Made by a program: the position numbers and the translations under genes. The notes under the pieces are model-generated. The model did no database searches. It worked only from the letters and a program-made list of their open reading frames with translations, and was not told the origin of the DNA. 64,000 nucleotides of DNA from Alligator mississippiensis. Taxonomy: Eukaryota; Chordata; Crocodylia; Alligatoridae. Shown here one piece after another: positions 1-12,300 of this stretch. The DNA is taken from contig NC_081828.1 in NCBI RefSeq assembly GCF_030867095.1, positions 218,519,978 through 218,583,977 on the forward strand, written 5' to 3'. The number at the start of each line of letters is the position of its first letter. The first letter of the stretch is position 1.

Positions 1-714
1 AGGTGATGAGGTGCTGGATCAGAGGGTTTTGCTTCTCTGTTGCACCTTGACCATTTTGCAATGGGCTTTGCAGCATCCACTTTCTGGCATCTCCCTGTTT
101 TCATCTGTACAAAGTTGTACAAATTGGTGCTGCCATAATAAAACCCATGTCTCCACGGTTTCTTTTCCCCACGTAACTAGCATGTTGTTCATTCGGTTGT
201 ACTCACTCCTGTACAGTCATTCAGTTGTACTCAGTCCTGGGGTTGCTCCTGATTTAGTAAACTAACACTCTTCTGCTGACTGTGTCTACTGAAATTACTG
301 CCACATGCCTGAAGACGTTGCCTTGTGTCATTCCTTTTGCTGGCATCAGTCCATAAAGTCTATCAGACTAATGAGACTAGACCCACTGCTGACAGCCCCA
401 TTGCTGTGTTCCCGTGGGTTGGGACAGTGAGCTGAATGCCCAGGGAGCCAGTGATGGGCCTGGTGCACTTCCTGCACCTTGAGCAACACGGCAGGAGGGG
501 GACAAAGCAGCTCATGCCAAGATCAAAGTATATCCCAGCTTGTATGCTGCTTTGGACAGGGGTTCCTAGTGCACACAGCTAGGATTGTCTTTGCCTAGGG
601 GATTTAGGGACCTCGTTGCCAGCTTAGTTCCCTTGTGACCCTAGCTATTTTTGGAGGTATCTGAATCCCCCCCAGGGGTGACTTCATGAGCAGCTCAGCA
701 CTGCTGCCAGCCTT
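1..714. other. Unassigned intergenic DNA
   Basis: No gene, terminal repeat or known family seen. Confidence 0.5.
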
Positions 715-1689
715 GGCCATTTTCAAGGGGGCTGCCAGACAGACAGACAGACAGCACACGATTTTTACATAACCCTTAACACCAAAAAAAAACATTCAAA
801 GAAGAGGCCAGTGCACGCACACAACAGAGGGAATAAAATGGACAATACAAAAGCATTCACTCTCACACACACACACACACACCTTTTGCAGCACAGGAAA
901 GGTCAATATGAAGCGTGCTGGAAAGGCAGGTGCCAGGTCTTCTGGCAGGGGAGAGAGAAGGGGTAGGGGGAGAGCTAGAGCTGCAAGACCCCCCAAACAC
1001 AGACGCAGTCTCTTCCCGAGCAGCCATGACATTAGTGCTGCCCGTGGAAGCCAGGAAGTGCAGAGGCGAGGGGATGTGGAAGAGGGGGATCCACTTTCCT
1101 GTGCCAGCACTCCCAGCACCAGCACCGGCACTGGCACCAGCACCAACACCAGCCAGTCTCCTCCATGCCAGCCACTGGCAACGTGGGCCGTGGGCATGGC
1201 TTCAGTGCTGGGGTCCAAACGCACCAGACCTCAGCCTCGAGCTTTGCTGGCTACCTATCTCACTGAGGATGTGGAGCCACTGGACTACTTACTGGGCAAA
1301 CCGCAGGCAGATGTGGCAGGATCTGGCCACGGTTGCCCGGCAACACCTGTCTTGTCCACCAACCAGTGTTTCAAGCGAGGGGGTGTTCAGCATTGCTGGG
1401 GGTGTTGTCACACCCCCCCGCCCCTGCTTTGATCCAGCATTGGTGGAGCGGCTGGTGTTCCTAAAGGTGAACCTCCCGCTGCTGGGGTTCCCCAAGCTCC
1501 ACCTGCACACGGGCTCAGTGCCACCCTCCTCACTCCGTCTGCACCTATTTCCTTCTTGGCTTGCATTGTAATTTGTTCCCTCTCAGGACCAGGCCTCAGA
1601 GACAGGAGGCAGAGTGTGTTTTTGGTGAGGAAAGTGCCCCCACAGGGAGTTGGCTTTTCTTGTCTTTGCTAGATTCTGGTGTGCAGTTT

Positions 1690-2165
1690 GTGGGGTGCTG
1701 GAGATAGCTGGCAGGTTTTGTGTTTTGAGCTGTAGGAAGATGGCTTCAGTTCTGGTGCTCGGGTTAGGTGCTTGTTTGAATGTACAAACCACTTTTCAGA
1801 GCCGGGCCTATGAACTGCACTTCATCAGCCTCCTCGGTAGTAGGCACAGAAATTCATGGACTCAATATACACAGTGAAAATCTGGCACGCTGTGACCTGC
1901 CAGACATCGGACACCCCAGGCACCTCTGCACTTTTACCTGAGCTGCTACATCCCCCTTCCCCCCTACCCTACACCCCAGCCTGTCCCTTCCCCCCCGATG
2001 CCTCCATTTCCATTTTCCCTGACTGGCTTTCTTGCCTGCATTGCAGGTCAGGCCAGCCTCTGGCTTCTTTACTATTCCTTCCATCCAGGACCAGCAGACA
2101 CACCAACTGCAGGTGCTTCCTCAGCCTGACAAAGGGGTTGTCAACCCTAAAGCTTCCAAAGATAC
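1690..2165 (-). repeat. Segment X, copy 1, inverted
   Basis: This is the reverse complement of 56,877-57,335, recognised by shared words such as the run around gaatgtacaaaccactttt and the stretch ending ctgacaaaggggttgtcaac. In both places it lies behind a hAT C-terminal coding remnant, but in opposite orientation relative to that remnant. No coding potential was recognised. Confidence 0.65.
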
Positions 2166-2419
2166 ATTCTTTTTAAGTACTCCTTTTTTTCATAATACAC
2201 ACACAGACATAAAAACACAAGATAAGCCATCACACACCATGAATAACATCATATGTCCAACACAACACAACACAAGATCTTTACTTCTTCCTGTCAACTC
2301 CTTTATAAAACGCCAGGCTCTGTGACAGCTCCGTGTGGGTACCTTTGATGCTGATGCTGCTGGTGCTGAGCCAGCTAAGTTATTGTACCTGTTGTCACGT
2401 AAAGTGGAGGACCAGGGGT

Positions 2420-2980
2420 GAGGCTGTAGGGGAGAAGGAGGCCTCAGTGGGGCACACTGCCGTGTTGTGCAGAGGCCCCAGCGTGAGGAAGGGTGCACCT
2501 TAACACACACAGTGTCACCCACCCACATCACGAGTTTTGCCCGTCAGCAGCTTGGGGTGCAGTTCCCCCCAAACCCTTGCACTGATCTTCTTGTAACCCA
2601 GCAGGCTTTACGGCCTCACCAGGCACCACTACCCCTGCAGTTTTCATCCCCCTGTGGTGTCACTTATAGATGTGGCAGAAGTTTTGCTTTCAAGAATTTG
2701 AGGTGCAGTTCCTCCCAAATCCCTGCACTGATCTTCTGGAAACCTGGCATGCTTCATGCTCTCAGCAGAGGCTATCACTCCTGCAAGTTGCACCCAAATC
2801 AGAGCTAAAATAACAAAGTTATAGATATTTCATTCATCCCCCATTATAACATATAGCGGGATCTCTGAAGCGGCTCTGAAGCAGCAAATCGATTTGCAGC
2901 TCCGGATCAGATCGCGGCCATCCGAAAAGGTTGGATCTGAAGCCGGATTGGATCGCTGCTGAATCACACAGGCCTAATGT
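2420..2980 (+). repeat. hAT tail: about 150-bp tandem units plus end
   Basis: Two to three units beginning cttggggtgcagttcc (2,549) and atttgaggtgcagttcc (2,696), spaced about 147 bp, followed by the block caaagttatagatattt and a terminal segment rich in ctgaag/ggatc words. The same arrangement recurs at 16,640-17,436. Confidence 0.55.
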
Positions 2981-3299
2981 GCTCCATTGCAACCAGTTGG
3001 TGAAGAATGTCTTGCATTCAAAAGCTTGTCCAGCCTTGTTCCAACCGTGCAGGTGGTCCAATGCAAGAAATCATCCTGCAAAATCCCTCCACTGTCCTGG
3101 CCATGTTTCTGCCTTGGCTGTGCCTGGCCTAGTTCCTTGTCCCAGGACATGCTGAGAGGCAGCAGTGGGGGTGGGTAAGTTTCTCAGCAGCTCTCCTGGG
3201 TTTACCAGTCTAGATGTGCTCTGCATTAACCCTTGCTGATGGTGCCACACTTCCCACTGCTCTGCTCCACACCCCCTTACGTTGTTTGTGGGGATAGGT

Positions 3300-3690
3300 G
3301 GAAATTTATACTGTGCGTTCCCCTCAGGCCTATTTCTTAGCACAATGAACTTTGCTTTCCTTTAAAACCAGCAGCACCATATTAATCAGTCACCGTGCTA
3401 TGACCCTGGTATCTATATTAGTGTCTTTAGGTCAAGAAAATAAAGATGCACTTTATCATCACCATGCAACCCCTAGTAAAGTTTTTTGCTAGTGCAGTCA
3501 CTGCTGCTGGTGACCTTGTTGTTGTGTTTTACCCAAGCAGGATGTGGTAGAAGTGGACGAGTCCCAGCCACCAGAAGCAGCATGTGTTTTCTGTTCAGAC
3601 TGTTTCCCAGAAATGACAGTCTCTTTCACTTTTGTGGCTACTCAGTTAAGGTGCAGCTATCATGACTCCCTGTGCTACCCAACACTTGGG
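3300..3690 (+). repeat. Low-copy repeat Y, copy 1
   Basis: It shares caggcctatttcttagcac, the motif gcaggatgtggtagaagtgg and tgttcagactgtttcccaga with 12,900-13,530. The frame at 3,544-3,831 here is open, but its end is made of the AGGTCC microsatellite, so it is not treated as a gene. Confidence 0.5.
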
Positions 3691-3768
3691 CCCATTTGGC
3701 TTCCAGATAGACAAAACTACAGGCTGTGGGTGCTCAGGACCTCTGTTGCCAGATTAAACACAAAAGTA

Positions 3769-3816
3769 AGGTCCAGGTCCAGGTCCAGGTCCAGGTCCAG
3801 GTCCAGGTCCAGGTCC
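3769..3816. repeat. (AGGTCC)8 microsatellite
   Basis: Eight perfect copies of a six-base unit. It reads as Arg-Ser dipeptides in one frame, which makes a spurious SR-like ORF. Confidence 0.95.
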
Positions 3817-3949
3817 TTTAATTCTAATTAATAAAAAGTCCAATCTGCTTAATGGGTACCCATAATGTCAGTCTTTCATCAGTCCAATGGAACTACCCCA
3901 ACTAGCAAGACACGGGACAGCCAAGGTGAGGGCATATTTCTACCCAGCA

Positions 3950-6005
3950 TTGGCATTGTTCTAGGAAAAGTTCACCTTGAGAGGCAGGACACCTTCAAGT
4001 TTCCTGGTCCTGACAGATTATACCCTAGAGCAGGGGTGGGAAAATATGGCCCACGGGATGGATCCGGCCCATGGGGCCCCTAAAAAATTTAGAAAATTAA
4101 AATTTCTCTGCCCTTGATTCCTGTAAAAAATGACAGGAACCAGGGGCAGTAGGACCCAGGGGGAGCCCCACACCAGAACTGCAGGTAAGGGGGAGGCGGG
4201 GAGGGCAGGGAGGACCCTGGGCAGAGAAAGAGCCTGGGGAAAAGTGGCCTGGGGAAAAGCTGAGTGTGGGGGGGAAAGCGGCCCCTCCCTTGCCCTGTGC
4301 CCGGAGACCTGTGTTGCAGCTGCTCAGAGCCCGCGCCTGGCTGTCCAGAGCAGGGTCCCCGCTGAAGTCCAGGTTCTCAGCTGGCAAGGGCTCTGTGGAG
4401 CCAGGCCAGCTCCCCCCTTCCCTGCTGGTGCAGCCCAGCCTGGCTACACAGACCCCTGCCAGCCTGTGCCCCGCTTTGGGCCCCACCAGTGCTGGCCCTG
4501 TGACATTGGTCCCAAGACATTGGGACATTGGTTCCAAGCTGGTGACCAGGGAGCGGGGCACCTGTTAAGAGGCAGGGCACTTATCAAGGGGCGAGGCTAC
4601 CCATGCAACCCTCAACTGTCTGCCAAAATTGGCTAAGCAGCTCTCTGCCCAAAACAATTGCCCGCCCCTGCCTGAGAGTACTCAAGGAGTTGGCAGGAGT
4701 CATAGCCCAACCATTGGCAAAAATATTAGAAAACTCGTGGTGCTCAGATGAAGTACCTGAAGACAGCAAGAAGGCCAATGTGATACCTATCTTTAAGAAA
4801 GGGCAGGAAGTAGATCCCGGGAATTACAGGCCAATCAGCTTGACCTTGATCCCCGGTAAGATTCTGGAGAAAATTATCAAGGAGACCCTTCTGGATAAGC
4901 TGGCTGAGGGCAACATCCTGAGGAACAGCCGGCACAGGTTTGTCGCGGGTAGGTCTGGCCTGACCAATCTCATCTCCTTCTATGACCAGGTGATGTCACC
5001 TGGACAAGGGAGAAGAGATTGACATCATATATCTGGACTTTAAAAAAGCTTTTGATCTGGTGTCCCATGACCTCCTCATGGAAAATTTGGCCAACTGTGG
5101 CCTCGACTACACCACAGTCTGATGGCTGGGAAATTGGCTCCAAGGTTGGACCCAGAGAGTAGTGGTCGACGGTAGCAATCATTATGGTGCTCTGTTTCCA
5201 GTGGTGTCCCCGGAGGCTCTGACCTGGGACCGATTCTTTTTAACATCTTAATAAAGGATGTGGACATTGGTGTCAGAAGCACACTGGCTAAGTTCACCGA
5301 TGACACTAAACTTTGGTGCATAGCGTCCACACCTGAGGACAGGTTAGTGACCAGGCTGACTTGGATAAACTTAGTAAGTGGGTGGATACAAACCTGATGA
5401 TGTTCAATACTGATAAATGTAAGGTACTCCACCTCAGGGAAAAAAACCCCATAGCATACTTATAGGCTTGGCAGTGTTACGCTCACTAGCACCACGGCTG
5501 AAAGGGACTTGTGGGTCATCACTGACCACAAAATGAACATGAGCCCCCCAGTGCGATGTCACAGCTAGTAAAACAAACAAACCTCTAGCTTGCATCCATA
5601 GATGCTTCTCAAGCAAATCCCAGGATGTCATCCTCCCCTTGTACTCGGCCTTGGTGAGGCTGCAGCTGGAGTACTGCATCCAACTCTGGGCTCCACAATT
5701 CAGGAAGGATGTGGAGAAGCTTGAGAGAGTCCAGAGGAGCCATGTTCATGATCAGAGGTCAGGAAAACAGGCCTTATGAAGAGAGGCTGAGAGCCATGGG
5801 ACTCTTCAGCCTGGAAAAGCGCAGGCTCAAGGGGGACCTGGTGGCTGCTTATAAGTATATAAGGGGTGTACATCAGGATCTGGGGGAACATCTGTTCACC
5901 AGAGCGCCCCAAGGAGAACCAAGGACCAATGGTCACAAACTCCTCCAAGACCATTTCAGGCTGGACATAAGAAAAAATTTATTTGAATGTGGTGCTATTG
6001 TGTGA
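3950..6005 (+). mobile_element. CR1 LINE, 5' truncated, old
   Basis: Reverse-transcriptase remnants read DTFKFPGPDRLYPR before the nested hAT element and PGNYRPISLT, RFVAGRSGLTNLISFYDQV, KKAFDLVSHDLL and RRLKGDLVAAYKYIRG after it. The frame is broken several times. The 3' end lacks the usual CR1 tail. Confidence 0.85.
4031..4670. mobile_element. hAT-type non-autonomous element inside CR1
   Basis: The ends caggggtggg (left) and cccgcccctg (right, inverted: caggggcggg) form terminal inverted repeats. The flanks ccctagag (4,023-4,030) and cctgagag (4,671-4,678) are similar 8-mers, as expected for a diverged hAT target duplication. It interrupts the reverse-transcriptase frame of the CR1 copy around it. 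GC-rich interior; ORFs on both strands here are spurious. Confidence 0.65.
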
Positions 6006-6381
6006 AGCACTCAGTCAAAGAAGGATGCATCTCATCTGTTTCTCTGTATTTAGGGCCATCCTGACCTTTTCTGGAACGAGTTGGACATTCATGAGCCACT
6101 TGCTGGGAAACTTCTGCATCCTCTACTCTGGAGTCTAACTCTTGGGGGTTCTGGTAGCTTCTTATCAGGTTCCACTGGAAACTTCAGTCACACAGGTGGA
6201 GGAGTTATCTTACGTAAATTAGGACAGTCCCATGATGGGATTTGATAATCAGGACAAAAGCCTTGAGTCATTCTGTCCCATGAAAGGGGACCATGGCAAG
6301 AAAAGAGCACTCAGATAAGGGGCTCGGAAAGGTCTATATTAATGACCAAAGATGCTGCTGAGTTCTGTCACAACCCAAAGT
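6006..6381. other. Unassigned DNA between CR1 and LTR-like block
   Basis: Nothing recognised. Confidence 0.5.
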
Positions 6382-7336
6382 TGTGATTTTTTGTTTGTGT
6401 GTGTGCTTCGGCACCGCTAAATTATTTCCCGCCAATTTGTCGCTTTCTTTGCACGGTAGAGCTCTCTGCTGCTAGAGAGAGCTCTGGTGCAACGGGGGAT
6501 TTCCCGCCGGATTGCAGCTTCTTTGCAGGGTGCATCTCTTTCTTGCACCGTAGTGATACACGTTGTAAAGAAGTTCCTGCCATTTGTATTAGGATCCGCG
6601 CCATGTTATTGGCTGATTCCTAATTTAGGCACACGTGGCGGCTAGCGATTGGTTTGCTAGCCGTACATAAGGCTTGGGTAGTTTCCGCCCAAGCCGGAGG
6701 AGGGAGGAAAAGAGAGAGATTCTGTGTGAAGATCTCCAAGCGCTGTGGACCCTCGCGGACCCGGCGCGCCTCCCCTAAGCAGGCAAGAGAGGCAATAGAA
6801 CCGAGCCTACGGATCTTTCGTTTCTCGCCTCTCCCCATCGCCGAGCGCAATCCTAGACGTATCCCTTTCCCATAACTTCGGACCCGCGGAGCCTAGCAAA
6901 CTCCGGGGAAAACTTATTGGACCCGCGGAGCCTGAATAACTCCGGGGAAACTTTTCGAATCCAACTTAACCGGACCTGCGGAGCCTAGCAAACTCCGTGG
7001 GAGCAATCGATTTGTCAGAGTCCTCCAACGTGGGTTCAAGCGGGAGCTGTGCCTGGAAACCTGTCCAGCTTACACCAATACCATCTTTGAGTGTAAGTAA
7101 ACAATCTTTTCAATCAACCATTACGCCTCCGTGACTAATTCTAACTTGCGTGCGCTAAACCGCCCCGCAGTTCTCTCCAGCCCCGCGTGCCCGGGCTGCT
7201 GGCCACAGCCCGCGTGCACCGAAGACGGGTCCGGTATGACCCCGGTTCACCCCCGGCTTGCCCATGGCGGCCAGAATGGGATTGGAATCACCACCGCGCA
7301 TGGTGACGAGGGCGGGATCGGGGCCCAGCCCGCACA
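6382..7336 (+). mobile_element. LTR-like fossil (solo)
   Basis: A compact GC-rich block, unlike its surroundings, starting tgtgatttttt and ending cgcaca. It contains paired boxes with cccgcc/ttgcac words and a promoter-like stretch near 6,660. Three units beginning ggacc(c/t)gcggagcc lie at 6,880, 6,919 and 6,972. The size and ends suit a solo LTR. No coding part and no clear target duplication. Family unknown. Confidence 0.35.
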
Positions 7337-8868
7337 AGTTCTAGCATAGAGGTTGTGAGAGCACAGATCAGCCCAGTAAAGTCTGAGGTCAAGAGCTGGT
7401 GTGCAGCATTGTCAATGCAGAAGGGCATCTCAGGCTCACAGAAATAGACACAACTTGCTGCAGCCTGAGACAGAGCACAGCAGCCTTTCCTGAAGGCACC
7501 AAAGAGGATGCCAACCTCTCCAGAAAAGGGAGAAGGCAGAAGAACAGGAAAATCCATTGTGCTGTAGGAGCGTTACCGTGGTCATTGTTCTCTGCATTTT
7601 AAGTGTAAAACTTCTGAGACCAAGAGCACAAACATTGGCTATGAAATATCTGGCATGAAATTAATAACTTTTATGCATCTTAAAGTCTTGTTGGCTGTTG
7701 GAAGTGAACAGTGCATAAGGTCTGTAAATGTCTGCACTCCCTAGATATCTGTTAGCGTGAGAACACACTGGGCAATGGTAGGCTTTTAACAAAAGTGAAG
7801 CTAAACAATTGATTTTCATTCAGGATTCATATTTGCAGAAGAATCTTTTGAGTCTCTGAGCATCACCTTTGACAAAGTGGCAAATAGGGCAGGGAGCAGA
7901 AAGCAGAGCAGCAGATTGCGTAAGGAAAAGAGATCAGAGGGGCACTCGGGGAGGGTTTGGAAACTTATTGAAACTTATCTTTGGTTGTGATGTGTCAAGC
8001 AATGTGATGAGGGATTTTATTCGTGTATTTCTAATAGAATTCAACTATATTTGCATTGGTGTTAAATGATCATTGTCTATATAGGAAAAATTAAATGTAG
8101 AGTTGGTTTGGATTTAATCAGTCTTTCACCCTAAAATTAATTCTGTGGTAGAGGAATCTCTCTGCCCCTCGATGAAGCAGCTTCCCTTGGGTGCAGAGAG
8201 GATTGCAGGTGTGTGCTGCTCCTGAACTTTACCTATTGAAAACAGTATTTTTTCCATTTGACCCAGAAATATCACAAACAAGACTATAGTTTGTCATAGC
8301 TGGTGGCCAATGTGAGATATCCTTGTCTGGGGAGAAGCAAGGGCAATGACAATTTCAATGCAGTTTTAACAATTGGTCCAGGGGGTAACTTCATTCTACA
8401 TGGAGACATTCCTTAAGGGTTTAAAAGTATAAAATACAAAATTTCATGGTAAAGACAAGACAGATGAAATATATAAAATGCATTGTGAGCAATATATAAA
8501 AAATCAGTGTGAGGTAGTGAGGATCAAAGGTTACTGGGGACAGTGAGTGAGTTAGCACCAGAATATGTTTAGTTGTTGCTGTGGATATTTTAGTTCTTTT
8601 GTTTTGTTAGGGACACTGAGCTTAACTGATATGTAGATGCAGTTTCTAGGTTTCTCCTACAGAACGCCCCTTCAGCTTTCTGGCTTGCTCTGAGCCTTGC
8701 CACACCCATGCAGCGAGCGTGTTAGGTTTCTGACAATACTTAGAAGGAAAAGAAATGCACAAAATGGGGGTGGGGGTGCAGGCAAGAAGGGGCTTCTGTT
8801 ATATCCATGTCCAGAAGGGAAGCGTACAACGGGGGCTTTCTGCTACCAAAGCCTTGCACGGTGTAGCC
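7337..8868. other. Unassigned intergenic DNA
   Basis: AT-rich toward the right. No frame with gene-like features and no recognised repeat. Confidence 0.5.
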
Positions 8869-9285
8869 AGTAGGGCTGTGTGAAATGGCACTGTTCTGTT
8901 TTGCCTTGAGTTTCGAGGTTTCCACAGAACAGCGTTCCGTTTTGAATTTCATTTCGATTTGAAACCGCTGTTGTGTTTTGCCTCATTGAAACAGTGAGGC
9001 TGTTTCAAATGCTGTTTTGAAGTGTTGCTAGATCAGGCTGGGAGGGCGGGGGGCAGCTGGGCTGACTCCCCATCACCAATGCTAGATCGGACTGGGGGAG
9101 GGAGTCTTCCCAGCTTGGCTGACTTCCCATCCCCTGCACTTGATCAGGGCCCCAGCCCTGGTGATCTAGCACTCCTGGCCCCGGTGATCTAGTGCCAGGG
9201 ATGGGGTCAGACCAGCTGGGCTGTCTCCCTGCCCCCAGCCTGATCTAGTGAAATGAAATGGCTGGCAAAATTTCACACAGCTCTA
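8869..9285. mobile_element. hAT-type MITE, about 417 bp
   Basis: The terminal inverted repeats tagggctgtgtgaaat (left, 8,871) and atttcacacagctcta (right) agree in 15 of 16 bases. The flanks share gtgtagc (8,861-8,867 and 9,286-9,292), compatible with an 8-bp hAT target duplication with one change. The inside is AT-rich at the left and carries repeated gatctag words at the right. No coding frame. Confidence 0.65.
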
Positions 9286-9309
9286 GTGTAGCAAACCCCC
9301 CAGTGTTTC

Positions 9310-12300
9310 TTTTTCTTTTAAAATGCGTTCCCTCCCCTTCCCCAACCATTTCTGACTTAGTCTCTCCCTCTCTATTCCCTATAGATAAGTATAAGTGAGC
9401 TAAGACATAGGATAACCATCAGCATTTTATTTTGGTAGGAAGTTGTATTTGTTGTTTTTTCTCCTTCTTTACATTGTATAATTATTATGTTTCTATTGAT
9501 TTTGCCTGTTCTTTATAACTGTTTTACTGGTGCTATATGATTTAGGCCTACATATGTAAATTAGCATAAGTCATGTCAAGTTTCCATTTTGTTTGTCAAG
9601 TTTCCATCTTGTCCCAATGCCCTGTTGTGTAACCTAGGACTCATACCTACCCGTCCTGTGTTAACTTGGTTCCTGCATGAATGGGGATGAATGAGGGTGC
9701 TTGACAGACAATGGCAGTAGATCTAAAAATAACTCCCTCTGAATGACTGAACCATCAAAACCAATACTTGGACCAACAACCCAGCCATTGAAACCACCCG
9801 CAGCATTCCAGAAACAAAAGATGAGGCACCCCACCATTGTGCCAGGCTGCACATGCTCAGTAAGAACACCTGGAGTCCTCTGGGACAGGACTGACCTTGA
9901 CTGAACACACCTTCCCCATAGGACATCATAGGTAGTCTGCCCCAGAAAATGGGTAGTGAAGACTGACTCCTTGGGATGCCCTCTCCATCTGGGCCAGCAC
10001 CACACCACCTATCTACCTGGAGGCCTTGCTGGTGAACCCCTCTGGACAATATCTATTCATAGATTCATAGATCCATAGACGTTAGGGTCGGAAGGGGCCT
10101 CAATAGATCATCCAGTCCGATCCCCTGCATAGGCAGGAAAGAGTGCTGGGTCTAGATGACCCCAGCTAGATGCATATCCAACCTCCTCTTGAAGACCCCC
10201 AGGGTAGGGGAGAGCACCACCTCCCTTGGGAGCCCATTCCAGACCTTGGCCACTCGAACTGTGAAGAAGTTCTTCCTAATGTCCAGTCTAAATCTGCTCT
10301 CTGCTAGCTTGTGGCCATTATTTGTTGTAACCCCCGGGAGCACCTTGGTGAGTAAAGCCTCACTAATTCCCTTCTGTGCCCCCGTGATGAACTTATAGGC
10401 AGCCACAAGGTCGCCTCTCAACCTTCTCTTGCGGAGGCTGAAAAGGTCCAGGTTCTCTAGTCTCTCCTCGTAGGGCTTGGCCTGCAAGCTCTTAACCATA
10501 CAAGTGGCCCTTCTCTGGACCCTCTCCAGGTTATCCGCATCCCTCTTGAAGTGCGGTGTCCAGAATTGCACGCAGTACTCCAACTGCGGTCTGACCAGCG
10601 CCCGATAGAGGGGAAGTATTACCTCCCTGGACCTATTCGTCATGCATCTGCTGATGCACGATAAAGTGCCATTGGCTTTTCTGATGGCTTTGTCACACTG
10701 CCGACTCATGTTCATCTTGGAGTCCACTAGGACTCCGAGATCCCTTTCTGCTTCCGTGCCACCCAGCAGGTCATTCCCTAGGCAGTAGGTGTGCTGGACA
10801 TTTTCCTCCCTAGGTGCAGCACTTTGCATTTCTCCTTGTTGAACTGCATTCTGTTGTTTTCTGCCCACTTGTCCAACCTGTCCAGGTCTGCTTGCAGCTG
10901 TTCCCTGCCCTCCGGCGTGTCCACTTCTCCCCATAGCTTTGTGTCATCTGCAAACTTGGACAGAGTACATTTCACTCCCTCGTCCAAGTCGCTGATGAAG
11001 ACATTGAAGAGTATCGGTCCAAGGACCGAGCCCTGCGGGACCCCACTGCCCACACCCTTCCAGGTCGATACTGACCCATCCACTACGACTCTCTGGGTGC
11101 GACCCTCTAGCCAATTCGCCACCCACCAGACTATGTAGTCATTCAAGTCACAGCCTCTTAACTTTTTCACCAGTGTGGGGTGGGATACCGTATTGAAGGC
11201 CTTCCTGAAGTCTAAGTATACGACATCCACCCCTACTTCTGCATCCAGGCATTTTGTAACCTGGTCATAAAAAGAGACTAGATTAGTCAGGAATGATCTA
11301 CCTGCTACGAACCTGTGCTGGTTTCCCCTCAGCATAATTTGTCCTGCTGGGCTCTCGCAAATGTGAGCCTTGATAATTTTTTCAAAGACTTTGCCTAGGA
11401 TGGAGGTGAGACTGACTGGCCTATAGTTGCCTGGGTCCTCCTTCCTCCCCTTCTTGAAAATGGGGACCACATTGGCTCTTTTCCAGTCCTCCGGGACTTG
11501 GCCCATGTGCCACGAGCGTTCAAATATTCCCGCTAGTGGCTGGACTAAGACCACTTTCCAGCCTGGATAGGTAGCTATCACCCCCACTCTCTGTTCAACC
11601 AAGGGCTTGGACTCTGTTTTTCTTCCCTATCTGGACTCCAGCCCTTCCACTGAGTCTCTTTCTCCTGCTGCCATTGTGAGTGCTTGTGTATGTGTAGGGG
11701 GGAACCAATAATTTCATGGAGCTGTGTAGTGCGTTGTGGGTTTAATAAACCTGTTATTTTGAAACCCCGAGTTGGGTTTTTGTCTGTTTCCTGACTGTTT
11801 CCTCCTTGCCACCACTTATCTGCCCCCTGATCTCACAGCTGTCTGCCTCTCTTTCCAGCCCCAAGCTCCCAGCTTTCAGCCTCTGTTTCCATTCCCAAGT
11901 TCCCAGCTTTCTGCCTCTCTCTCTTTCCTGGCGGTCTCCTCCTTGCCACCGGACTTTTTCCTCTTTTACCAGTGATCTCAAGTAACCCTGGAGCCACTTG
12001 ACCTGAAGTAACCCAAAGCCTCAGCTTCTCAACTAACTTCTCTCTAATCTACCTGTTCTAATCCCTGTTCCAGCAACTTTCACTCCTTACACTTTCTCGC
12101 TCACCTTAACATTCCCTCAGGTATCCCAAGTACTTCAAACTCGCACATACGTACTGTACCATCCAAGTTAGGAACTCGCCAGTTTGTATGTGTTGGTGGG
12201 TGGTTTGTGCGTGACCTGGTGAAATATATATACGTGTGTCATTGTGTGTGTGATATATGAATTAATGATCCATGTATGTGTACTGAGTGTGTGGGTATTG

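Larger units (their letters stand above)
715..2980 (+). mobile_element. Internally deleted hAT copy
   Basis: It shares with the 53-57 kb element the (CA)n leader, the start of the N-terminal frame (MKRAGKAGARS at 908) and the C-terminal hAT domain region (1,270-1,530). The about 1,670 bp that lie between these in the long copy (near 54,273 to 55,944) are missing. The join is near 1,055, after the words gtggaagccagg. This is the usual way non-autonomous hAT derivatives arise. Behind the coding remnant come segment X (1,690-2,165), then about 150-bp tandem units and a terminus-like end (tcacacaggcc near 2,965-2,975) resembling the family's inverted repeat. The left end was not found with certainty. 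ORFs here do not represent host genes. Confidence 0.6.

Noticed and set aside
908-1571. Two long overlapping ORFs as a host gene
   Set aside because: The sequence matches the N-terminal start and C-terminal domain of the hAT copy at 54-56 kb with the middle deleted.
3544-3831. SR-like protein with Arg-Ser repeats
   Set aside because: The repeat is a perfect (AGGTCC)8 microsatellite, and the rest belongs to low-copy repeat Y.
6380-7358. gttgtga on both sides of the LTR-like block as target duplication
   Set aside because: The right copy lies about 15 bases outside the apparent end and the left one overlaps a small hairpin, so it does not fit the element ends.
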